Shown: in pieces, positions 1 through 4,937 of the stretch | How positions within the stretch are numbered: position 1 is the stretch's first letter | Layout: the number at the start of each line of letters is the position of its first letter | Source of the DNA: Atopobium sp. UBA2090 | GTDB taxonomy: Bacteria; Actinomycetota; Coriobacteriia; Coriobacteriales; Atopobiaceae | Assembly: GCA_002331575.1 (NCBI GenBank) | Contig: DCZG01000051.1 | Coordinates: 3,848 to 10,534, forward strand | Direction of reading: 5' to 3' | Length of the DNA stretch: 6,687 nt | The notes under the pieces: model-generated | Seen by the model: the letters and a program-made list of their open reading frames with translations, nothing else | Told to the model about the DNA's origin: nothing | Database searches by the model: none | Program-made: the position numbers and the translations under genes

Positions 1-45
1 GGGCCACATCTACCTTCCGGCGTACGATGATGCACAAATACACGA

Positions 46-77
46 ACGCCGTTCGCGATGCGAAACACGCCGTTCGC
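46..77. repeat. Pair of 11-bp direct repeats, 21-bp period
   Basis: The sequence ACGCCGTTCGC occurs at 46-56 and again at 67-77. The start-to-start distance of 21 bp is two helical turns, so both copies face the same side of the DNA. The first copy also lies within a short palindrome, CGAAC-GCC-GTTCG (43-55). A degenerate third copy with only CCGCCGT may lie at 86-92. This is typical of tandem transcription-factor sites, but the factor is unknown. Confidence 0.5.
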
Positions 78-118
78 TTCCAAACCGCCGTCTCTCCGCA
101 CATCTTCGAATTTCCAGG

Positions 119-175
119 CTATAGTTCCGCTTGTAGTTCGAAATAAAGAACTACGTTCACATATACGAACTATAG
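119..175. promoter_or_regulatory. Nested inverted-repeat array, candidate operators
   Basis: Two palindromes of the form GTTC-N8-GAAC occur at 136-151 and 155-170, with centres 19 bp apart. The first extends to a perfect 7-bp repeat, GTAGTTC (133-139) with GAACTAC (148-154). An outer perfect 9-bp repeat, CTATAGTTC (119-127) with GAACTATAG (167-175), encloses both. The arrangement suggests tandem operators for a dimeric regulator. Because the 119-127/167-175 and 133-139/148-154 arms nest, an RNA or cruciform hairpin is an alternative reading. The array ends about 40 bp before the transporter start codon. Confidence 0.5.
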
Positions 176-198
176 CACGGCGCAGTATACCCAGGCAT

Positions 199-206
199 AG
201 AGAGGA
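199..206 (+). promoter_or_regulatory. Ribosome binding site of the transporter gene
   Basis: The purine-rich sequence AGAGAGGA ends 7 nt before the ATG at 214. It decides the start, since the more upstream in-frame start at 58 has no comparable site. An ATG at 209-211 is in another frame. Confidence 0.6.
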
Positions 207-213
207 AGATGGC

Positions 214-1221
214 ATGTTAGCAGGAGGCATTGCAGTACTCGTTCTTGCTGGTTTCTTCCAGGGCACGTACGGACTCGGGATGAAGAAGTATGAGCCGTTC
301 TCCTGGGAGGCCATGTGGGCGGTCTTCTCGATTGTCGGCATGGTCATCACGCCGTGCGTCTGGGCGTCGATCACGGTTCCCGGGTTCTTCCAGTACATCG
401 CCGCGGCACCTGCCCAGACGATTCTCATGGCGGCCTTCTGCGGGTTCTTCTGGGGCGTCTCGGCCATCGGCTTCGGCAAGGCCATCGACTACATCGGCAT
501 CTCGCTCACGAACGGCATCGCCTACGGCGTCTCGTGCATCGTCGGCGCCCTCGTCCCGCTGTTCCTGAGCTCCAAGGTCCCGAGCAGTGCCTACGTCACC
601 GGCCTCGTCATCGGCATCGTCCTCCTCGTCATCGGCCTCGTCCTCTTCACCAAGGCCGGGCTCCTGCGTGACGCGCAGGGCGCCAACACCGAGAAGGGTC
701 GCGACCCGCGCTTCAAGACCGGCCTCATCCTCGCGTTCGTCTCCGGTCTCGGCGGCGCCGCCCAGAACATCGGCTTCACCTATGCGGGCGTCACGAGCCA
801 GCTCGCCGTCGCGAATGGCGTGAGCGCCACCAACGCGGCCGTCATCCCCTGGATCGTCGTCGTCTCCATGGGCGGCTTCATCGCGAACATCGGCTACGCG
901 CTCGTCCTGCTCGCCAAGAACAAGAACTTCCACAACTACACCGACAAGGGCTGCGGCGTCGGCTACGCGAAGAGCGCCCTCACCGGCATCGCCTGGTACG
1001 CTGCCCTCGGCGTCTACGGCATCGCGACCGTCCTTCTCGGCGGCTTCGGCCCCGTGGTCGGTTGGATCGGCTTCAACGCGCTCGGACTGATCATCGCGAA
1101 CGCCTGGGGACTCAAGGACGGCGAGTGGGACGGCTTCGAGAAGGCAAAGAAGTTCCTCCTCAGCGCAGACGCGATCCTCGTCGTGTCGCTGGTCATCCTC
1201 GGCATCTCCAACACGCTCTAG
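214..1221 (+). CDS. RhaT-family sugar transporter (DMT superfamily)
   Basis: This 335-residue protein is an inner-membrane sugar permease of the RhaT family (drug/metabolite transporter superfamily; E. coli RhaT, an L-rhamnose-H+ symporter, is 344 residues). About ten hydrophobic segments can be picked out, near residues 3-22, 34-54, 66-86, 97-118, 126-146, 168-188, 208-233, 253-273, 279-297 and 315-332. Family-like features are the WEAMWAVFSIVG stretch in segment 2, the GFFWGVSAIGFGKAIDYIG region at 77-95, and the cytoplasmic linker ending in a charged GRDPRFKTG stretch. It is first in the operon and followed by a 77-nt gap. Substrate cannot be read from sequence: L-rhamnose is the textbook choice, but the downstream enzymes point to a 6-deoxy sugar such as L-fucose. 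The N-terminus starts directly in the first membrane helix, which supports the start at 214. Confidence 0.85.
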   Translation: MLAGGIAVLVLAGFFQGTYGLGMKKYEPFSWEAMWAVFSIVGMVITPCVWASITVPGFFQYIAAAPAQTILMAAFCGFFWGVSAIGFGKAIDYIGISLTNGIAYGVSCIVGALVPLFLSSKVPSSAYVTGLVIGIVLLVIGLVLFTKAGLLRDAQGANTEKGRDPRFKTGLILAFVSGLGGAAQNIGFTYAGVTSQLAVANGVSATNAAVIPWIVVVSMGGFIANIGYALVLLAKNKNFHNYTDKGCGVGYAKSALTGIAWYAALGVYGIATVLLGGFGPVVGWIGFNALGLIIANAWGLKDGEWDGFEKAKKFLLSADAILVVSLVILGISNTL

Positions 1222-1275
1222 GCACGACTGGTTCGGTTCGAACGGCCTCATACGCAATGGCCGCTGCGGCGGCAC

Positions 1276-1287
1276 AAGGAGAAGGAG
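1276..1287 (+). promoter_or_regulatory. Doubled Shine-Dalgarno of the dehydrogenase gene
   Basis: AAGGAG occurs twice in direct succession (1276-1281 and 1282-1287). The second copy ends 11 nt before the ATG at 1299, a slightly long but workable spacing. A second in-frame ATG at 1320 (residue 8) is too far away, so 1299 is preferred. Confidence 0.6.
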
Positions 1288-1298
1288 CGTAGATACAC

Positions 1299-2387
1299 AT
1301 GGTTGATTCGCTTGATGAGATGAAGTTCTGCCCAGTGCACCCGACCGAGGAGGAGAAGCGTCCGATCGTCTCCATCGGTGCCGGCGGCATCGTGAACGAC
1401 TGCCACTATCCCGCCTACAAGCTGGCCGGCTATAGCGTGATCGGTCTGTTCGACCTCAAGCCCGAGCGCGCTCAGATGATGGCCGAGAAGTTCGGCGTGC
1501 CCACCGTCTGCCCGACGATCGACGACGCGGTCAAGCTCGCCCAGGACAACGGCGCCATCTTCGACATCGCCGTTCCCGCCTCCCGCATCCCGTCCGTCCT
1601 CGAACACATCCCCGACGGCTCCGCGACCCTCATCCAGAAGCCGATGGGCGAGAACATCCAGCAGGCACGCAAGATTCTCGACATGGTCCACGAGAAGCAC
1701 CTCACCGCCGGCATCAACTTCCAGCTGCGCGACGCGCCCTACATCATCGCGGCGAAGCAGATGGTCGACAAGGGACTTCTCGGCACGATCGTCGACATGG
1801 AGGTTCGCGAGACGGTCTTCACGCCCTGGAACCTCTGGGACTTCCTCTACAAGGTGGACCGCATGGAGATCAACTACCACTCCATCCACTGGGTGGACAT
1901 GATCCGCTACTTCCTCGGCGATCCCACGGGCGTCTGGTGCAAGACCATGAAGCACCCCGAGATGGACGGTCTCGCGCAGGTCAAGTCGAACATCATCATG
2001 GACTACGGCGACTACCTGCGCGCCGGCATCATCTCCAACCACAACCACAAGTACGGCCTCGACGAGCAGGAGTGCTTCATTAAGATCGAGGGCACCAAGG
2101 GCTGCATCAAGGTCACCACGGGCGTCTACCTCGACTACCCCAAGGGCAAGCCCGACGTGTTCAAGTACAACTTGCTCGAGGACGGCAAGGGCTGGAGGAC
2201 GCTCGACGTGCACGGCAGCTGGTTCCCCGAGGCGTTCGTGGGCACCATGGGCGGCCTCATGAAGAAGGTCGCCGACCCGAACTACCACTACATCAACAAC
2301 ATCGACGACGCCTACAAGACGATGTGCGTCTGCGAGGCCTGCTACGAGTCGAGCGCTCACGGTGAGACCCCGGTCGAGTACGAGTAG
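1299..2387 (+). CDS. Gfo/Idh/MocA-family sugar dehydrogenase
   Basis: The 362-residue product is a cytoplasmic NAD(P)-dependent oxidoreductase of the Gfo/Idh/MocA family. An N-terminal Rossmann fold carries the glycine motif G27-A-G29-G30-I and an acidic D52 at the end of strand 2, which is consistent with NAD(H) preference. The family's catalytic EKP motif appears as Q113-K114-P115 in LIQKPMGEN, with the lysine kept. The C-terminal catalytic domain has H194-S-I-H197-W-V-D200-MIRYFLG, matching the conserved substrate-binding histidine/aspartate helix. About 20 residues precede the Rossmann fold, including C11 and H14. Inference from context: it oxidises the C1 hemiacetal of a 6-deoxyhexose to the lactone, the substrate of the next gene. 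It would take the place of the short-chain dehydrogenase FucX of Campylobacter. Other reactions of this broad family cannot be excluded. Confidence 0.82.
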   Translation: MVDSLDEMKFCPVHPTEEEKRPIVSIGAGGIVNDCHYPAYKLAGYSVIGLFDLKPERAQMMAEKFGVPTVCPTIDDAVKLAQDNGAIFDIAVPASRIPSVLEHIPDGSATLIQKPMGENIQQARKILDMVHEKHLTAGINFQLRDAPYIIAAKQMVDKGLLGTIVDMEVRETVFTPWNLWDFLYKVDRMEINYHSIHWVDMIRYFLGDPTGVWCKTMKHPEMDGLAQVKSNIIMDYGDYLRAGIISNHNHKYGLDEQECFIKIEGTKGCIKVTTGVYLDYPKGKPDVFKYNLLEDGKGWRTLDVHGSWFPEAFVGTMGGLMKKVADPNYHYINNIDDAYKTMCVCEACYESSAHGETPVEYE

Positions 2388-2415
2388 GACCGAACGCGGT
2401 ACCGTGTGAGAAGGG

Positions 2416-2442
2416 GCCGGCCATGGTGCGTCCATGGCCGGC
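2416..2442 (+). other. Perfect 11-bp hairpin before the lactonase gene
   Basis: GCCGGCCATGG (2416-2426) pairs perfectly with CCATGGCCGGC (2432-2442) around a 5-nt loop, TGCGT. No T-run follows, so it is not a classical intrinsic terminator. It ends 6 nt before the ribosome site of the lactonase gene and 28 nt after the dehydrogenase stop. A role in mRNA stability, in differential expression or in partial termination is possible. Confidence 0.6.
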
Positions 2443-2448
2443 AAGACC

Positions 2449-2455
2449 GAAGGAG
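2449..2455 (+). promoter_or_regulatory. Ribosome binding site of the lactonase gene
   Basis: GAAGGAG ends 10 nt before the ATG at 2466. It decides the start: the frame is open from a GTG at 2406, but that would put the hairpin at 2416-2442 inside the gene and add 20 arginine-rich residues unlike the family. Confidence 0.7.
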
Positions 2456-2465
2456 AGGCGGGGCA

Positions 2466-3260
2466 ATGGACGGCAGGCTCGAGATCATCGACTCCCATTT
2501 CCACGTGTGGGACCTTGAGCGGCAGAATCTCCCCTGGCTTGCCGAGACGAGCGGTGCGATCACGCGCACCTATACCATCGAGGAGCTCGTCTCGCGCTAC
2601 GAGTCGGTCGGAGACGTGACGTTCCTGGGAGGGGTCTACGTCGAGGTCAACTCGGACGACCCTCAGCTCGAGGATGAGATCGCCTGGGGCTTCCCTCGCG
2701 ACAAGGTCCTCGCCCTCATGCTCCGCTCGCGCGTGAGTCCCTGGATGCGCGTCCCGATCCATGCGACCGGCGTTCGTGAGCCGCTCCACGTGCCTTCGTC
2801 GCCGCGCGGGCGCTGTCTCGAGCCGAGCTTCGTCGAGGGGCTTCGAGTTCTGGCCCAAAGGAGACTGCCCTTCGAGTCATGCAACCGCGTCGGGGAGCTG
2901 GGAGACCTCTACGAGGTGCTCGCACGGGTTCCCGAGGAGACCGTCATCCTCAACCACCTGGGCAACGTCCAGAACCTCGACGATGACTACCGCACTGCCA
3001 TGCGCAGGCTTGCCACGCTGCCGAACCTTTACGTGAAGGTCTCGGGGTTCCCGACGGGAGACCATGCCTTCGTGGACGAGCTGCTCGGCTTTGCGCGGGA
3101 GACCTTCTCATCCGAACGTCTGCTCTACGCATCCAACTGGCCGGTGGTCGAGCTCTACTCCACGTTCGAGGAGAACCTCGGCGTCCTGCGCAAGTCCTTC
3201 TCGGACGACGAGCGGTTCTTCAAGACCAACGCGATGCACGCCTACGGAATCAGAGCCTAG
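2466..3260 (+). CDS. COG3618-type amidohydrolase, likely sugar lactonase
   Basis: This 264-residue TIM-barrel hydrolase belongs to the amidohydrolase 2 / COG3618 group, which includes L-fucono-1,5-lactonase, L-rhamnono-lactonase and 2-pyrone-4,6-dicarboxylate lactonase (LigI). Visible signatures in order: I8-D9-S-H11-F-H13-V-W15 on strand 1; G102-V-R104-EPLH, resembling the usual G-(I/V)-R-H; P135-F-E in place of the usual pFdl; N163-H164-L-G166-N, with the strand histidine; N187-LYVKVSG; S223-N224-W225-P226 near the C-terminus; and N255-A-M-H-A-Y-G at the end. The last active-site motif usually reads SDWP and here has asparagine instead of aspartate. Length is slightly under the usual 280-300. 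Between a dehydrogenase and a mutarotase, its likely job is opening the sugar lactone to the aldonate. The exact lactone is inferred. Confidence 0.8.
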   Translation: MDGRLEIIDSHFHVWDLERQNLPWLAETSGAITRTYTIEELVSRYESVGDVTFLGGVYVEVNSDDPQLEDEIAWGFPRDKVLALMLRSRVSPWMRVPIHATGVREPLHVPSSPRGRCLEPSFVEGLRVLAQRRLPFESCNRVGELGDLYEVLARVPEETVILNHLGNVQNLDDDYRTAMRRLATLPNLYVKVSGFPTGDHAFVDELLGFARETFSSERLLYASNWPVVELYSTFEENLGVLRKSFSDDERFFKTNAMHAYGIRA

Positions 3261-3278
3261 CCGGGGCACCTGCCCGGC
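3260..3278 (+). other. Short GC hairpin after the lactonase gene
   Basis: Starting at the last base of the lactonase stop codon, GCC-(bulged G)-GGGC pairs with GCCC-GGC around the 4-nt loop ACCT. The stem has seven base pairs and a single-base bulge. No T-run follows, so it is at most a weak pausing or stability element in the 47-nt gap before the mutarotase gene. Confidence 0.35.
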
Positions 3279-3292
3279 AGGCAACCCACTGG

Positions 3293-3298
3293 AAAGGA
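3293..3298 (+). promoter_or_regulatory. Ribosome binding site of the mutarotase gene
   Basis: AAAGGA ends 9 nt before the ATG at 3308, supporting that start. Confidence 0.55.
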
Positions 3299-3307
3299 AC
3301 GACTTCG

Positions 3308-3640
3308 ATGTCAGAGAAGAAGCCCGTGAGGTACGGTACCATCTCGCGCACCAAGGGCAAGGAGGGCTACGAGGCCTACAAGAAGTTCCACGCCAACCCC
3401 TTCCCCGGCGTGAACGAGATGATCAAGAAGTGCAACATCCAGAACTACTCGATCTACTACTACGACGGTCTGCTGTTCTCGTACTTCGACTACGTGGGTG
3501 ACGACTACGAGGCCGACATGGCCAAGATGGCCGCCGACGCCACGACGCAGCGCTGGTGGGCTGCCGTCGATCCGGTCATGAACCCCTTCAAGGCAGGGGA
3601 GACCTGGACTCCGATGGAGGAGCTCTACCACCTCGACTAG
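3308..3640 (+). CDS. RhaM-type sugar mutarotase
   Basis: The 110-residue protein belongs to the L-rhamnose mutarotase family (RhaM, formerly DUF718; E. coli RhaM is 104 residues), which interconverts the alpha and beta anomers of 6-deoxy sugars. By eye against E. coli RhaM as I remember it, Y24 and H28 in Y-E-A-Y-K-K-F-H correspond to Tyr18 and His22. The N46-Y-S-I-Y strand matches NYAIY, and the Q81-R82-W83-W84 motif is conserved, as is the ending EELYHLD against QEVFYLP. The fold is a small ferredoxin-like alpha/beta dimer in the cytoplasm. In this operon it would supply the anomer used by the dehydrogenase. The family name says rhamnose, but relatives lie in fucose clusters, so the name does not settle the sugar. 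Confidence 0.85.
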   Translation: MSEKKPVRYGTISRTKGKEGYEAYKKFHANPFPGVNEMIKKCNIQNYSIYYYDGLLFSYFDYVGDDYEADMAKMAADATTQRWWAAVDPVMNPFKAGETWTPMEELYHLD

Positions 3641-3648
3641 CGGCAGAT

Positions 3649-3663
3649 ACCTGACAGACAGGT
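3649..3663. repeat. Small inverted repeat ACCTG-N5-CAGGT
   Basis: ACCTG (3649-3653) and CAGGT (3659-3663) form a perfect 5-bp inverted repeat around ACAGA, starting 8 nt after the mutarotase stop. It could be a small operator or a weak hairpin. It may also be chance. Confidence 0.25.
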
Positions 3664-3670
3664 TTGACAC

Positions 3671-3707
3671 CGACGTCCCTCCTTCCGAGCCGGGGGGAGG
3701 GGCGTCG
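3671..3707 (+). terminator. Strong 16-bp hairpin, possible internal attenuator
   Basis: In the 101-nt gap between the mutarotase and aldolase genes, 3671-3686 pairs with 3692-3707 over 16 consecutive positions, of which three (3676/3702, 3683/3695, 3684/3694) are G-T (G-U) wobbles. The loop is the 5 nt GAGCC. The stem is very GC-rich. The following bases, CCTTGATAAA, have no T-run, so it is not a textbook intrinsic terminator. GC-rich actinobacteria often use stems without a U-tract. Partial termination or an RNA processing and stability role would let the two halves of the operon be expressed at different levels. Confidence 0.5.
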
Positions 3708-3728
3708 CCTTGATAAAGCAGAGGATTC

Positions 3729-3735
3729 TAAGGAG
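3729..3735 (+). promoter_or_regulatory. Ribosome binding site of the aldolase gene
   Basis: TAAGGAG ends 6 nt before the ATG at 3742. It rules out the upstream in-frame TTG at 3664, which would place the 16-bp hairpin inside the coding sequence. Confidence 0.75.
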
Positions 3736-3741
3736 CATCAC

Positions 3742-4629
3742 ATGGGCACGGCACAACCTGAGGGACTGTACGTCGCGGCGATCACGCCGTTCAAGGAGGA
3801 CGGGTCGATTGACGACGCGGCGACCCGGGCAATGATCGAGAAGAACCTGTCCGAGGGCGCGGCAGGCTTCTTCGTGGCCGGCAGCTCGGGCGAGTGCTTC
3901 CTTCTCACCGAAAGCGAGCGCATCCACCTCTTTGAGGTGTTCGCCGAGTACCTGGGATCGTGCACGATGTTCGCTCATGTGGGGTCGTGCGGTACCGAGG
4001 AGTCGGTCCGCTATGCCAAGGCAGCCCGTGAACTGGGATTCCAGCGGTTCGCGGCGACGCCCCCCATCTACTACGGCTACCCGGCAAAGGCGGTCGCGGC
4101 CTACTACGATGACATCGCCGAAGCGGCGGGCCAGGGGGTCTTCCTCTACAACATCCCATCGAACACCCACTACGACATCGACCTGCACAACACCGAAATC
4201 CGTGCCATGTTCGCATCGGGCTCGATCGCCGGCGTCAAGCACACGAACCTCGACATCTACCAGATGGAGCGCCTGCGCAGCATCAACCCCAGCCTCAAGT
4301 GCTTCGGCGGCTTTGAGAACGAGATGTGTGCCTTCCTCGCCATGGGCTGCGACGGCTTCATCGGTTCGACGTTCAACTTCATGCTCCCGCACTACCTCAG
4401 GATCTTCAACGCCTATCTCGCGGGAGACGGAGAGACCGCAAGGGAGCTCCAGGTCAAGGCCAACAACATCCTCGAGGCGCTGATGTCGGCGGGTCTCTTC
4501 CCGGCCATCAAGCACATCCTCAACGAGGAGGGCATGGCGGTCGGCGGTCTGCGCAAGCCCTTCCTGCCGCTCTCCGAGGATGCCGCGGCAGTCGTCGACC
4601 GCGTCGTCGCGGAGAACCTCGTACGGTAG
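3742..4629 (+). CDS. DapA/NanA-superfamily 2-keto-3-deoxy acid aldolase
   Basis: The 295-residue product is a class I aldolase of the dihydrodipicolinate synthase / N-acetylneuraminate lyase superfamily, a cytoplasmic TIM-barrel enzyme. It shows G47-S-S-G-E51 (the GxxGE pyruvate-carboxylate motif), Y136-N-I-P139 with the catalytic tyrosine, and G164-V-K166-H-T with the Schiff-base lysine. The stretch D171-I-Y-Q-M-E, the G208-S-T motif and the R271-K-P-F ending resemble N-acetylneuraminate lyase more than DapA. Two positions that bind the sialic acid tail in E. coli NanA (Asp191, Glu192) appear as E192 and N193, so sialic acid is an unlikely substrate. Given the dehydratase genes starting 8 nt downstream, the likely reaction is cleavage of a 2-keto-3-deoxy-6-deoxyhexonate to pyruvate and L-lactaldehyde. 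That assignment is inference from context. Confidence 0.83.
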   Translation: MGTAQPEGLYVAAITPFKEDGSIDDAATRAMIEKNLSEGAAGFFVAGSSGECFLLTESERIHLFEVFAEYLGSCTMFAHVGSCGTEESVRYAKAARELGFQRFAATPPIYYGYPAKAVAAYYDDIAEAAGQGVFLYNIPSNTHYDIDLHNTEIRAMFASGSIAGVKHTNLDIYQMERLRSINPSLKCFGGFENEMCAFLAMGCDGFIGSTFNFMLPHYLRIFNAYLAGDGETARELQVKANNILEALMSAGLFPAIKHILNEEGMAVGGLRKPFLPLSEDAAAVVDRVVAENLVR

Positions 4630-4637
4630 GGGTACGC

Positions 4638-4937
4638 ATGCGCGGCTTCGTCCAGATTGACGAGAGGGACAACGTGGCGGTGGCCGTCAGGGATCTTGCC
4701 GCGGGGAGCGATGCGCTCGGTACCGCACCAACGGGTGCGCCTCTGCGCCTCGCGGTCGTCGAGGACGTCCCGTGCTTCCACAAGGTTGCGCTCGAGGACA
4801 TCCCCGCGGGCGGCGTGGTCATCAAGTACGGCGAGTACATCGGCGTCGCCCTGGCGGACATCCATGCAGGTCAGTATGTGCACGTCCACAACGTCGCGAG
4901 CAGTGATGCGCTTCGCGAGAGCGCAGGTGCGCGATGA
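4638..4937 (+). CDS. UxaA-type dehydratase, small (SAF-domain) subunit
   Basis: This 99-residue protein corresponds to the N-terminal SAF domain of UxaA-family dehydratases, encoded here as its own gene. Typical motifs are H48-K-V-A-L in CFHKVALEDIPAGG, Y64-G-E-Y-I-G69, and H77-A-G-Q-Y-V-H-V-H-N85. In fused E. coli UxaA (altronate dehydratase, about 495 residues) this domain precedes the catalytic domain. Split forms are known from SuyA/SuyB sulfolactate lyase and from the Campylobacter fucose locus. The start codon lies 8 nt after the aldolase stop, and its AGGGG ribosome site (4628-4632) overlaps that stop. Its own stop overlaps the next start (ATGA), so the two subunits are probably translationally coupled in equal amounts. 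The last residues of the open frame, SAGAR, carry no recognisable motif. Confidence 0.82.
   Translation: MRGFVQIDERDNVAVAVRDLAAGSDALGTAPTGAPLRLAVVEDVPCFHKVALEDIPAGGVVIKYGEYIGVALADIHAGQYVHVHNVASSDALRESAGAR

Larger units (their letters stand above)
1..213 (+). promoter_or_regulatory. Operon leader and likely control region
   Basis: This stretch before the first gene has no convincing coding sequence. The frame of the transporter is open back to position 58, but those extra 52 residues are polar, arginine-rich and unlike the family, and a better start with a ribosome site lies at 214. From about 105 to 190 the DNA is clearly more AT-rich than the rest of the window, as expected of a promoter. 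It carries direct and inverted repeats listed separately. I could not fix a -35/-10 pair: TATA-like hexamers occur at 171-176 and 186-191, but neither has a good -35 box at 16-18 bp. Inference: the operon promoter lies here under a repressor or activator that binds the repeats. Confidence 0.55.

Noticed and set aside
58..213. Upstream extension of the transporter reading frame
   Set aside because: It adds 52 polar, arginine-rich residues before the first membrane helix, spans the repeat array, and lacks a ribosome site. The start at 214 has one.
1236..1243. Palindrome GTTCGAAC in the gap after the transporter gene
   Set aside because: It shares half-sites with the leader array but lacks the 8-nt spacer and is short enough to occur by chance. 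A nearby CGGCC/GGCCG pair (1243-1247 with 1259-1263) is also too weak to call.
217..1275. Minus-strand open frame (352 codons) opposite the transporter
   Set aside because: It is extremely rich in D, E, A and R with no fold-like pattern. The + strand encodes a clear polytopic membrane protein.
1248..2858. Long minus-strand open frame (536 codons) opposite the dehydrogenase and lactonase genes
   Set aside because: Its translation is a low-complexity run rich in D, E, R, V, H and L, as expected of the complement of GC3-biased genes. It matches no family I recognise, while the opposite strand has full family motifs.
3664..3669. Consensus -35 hexamer TTGACA between the mutarotase and aldolase genes
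   Set aside because: No -10-like hexamer lies 16-18 bp downstream; that position falls in the GC-rich stem. GATAAA at 3712-3717 is much too far away.
3742..4629. Calling the aldolase gene dapA (lysine biosynthesis) or nanA (sialic acid)
   Set aside because: The operon has no lysine or sialic acid genes, the later half is NanA-like instead of DapA-like, and two NanA tail-binding positions are changed.
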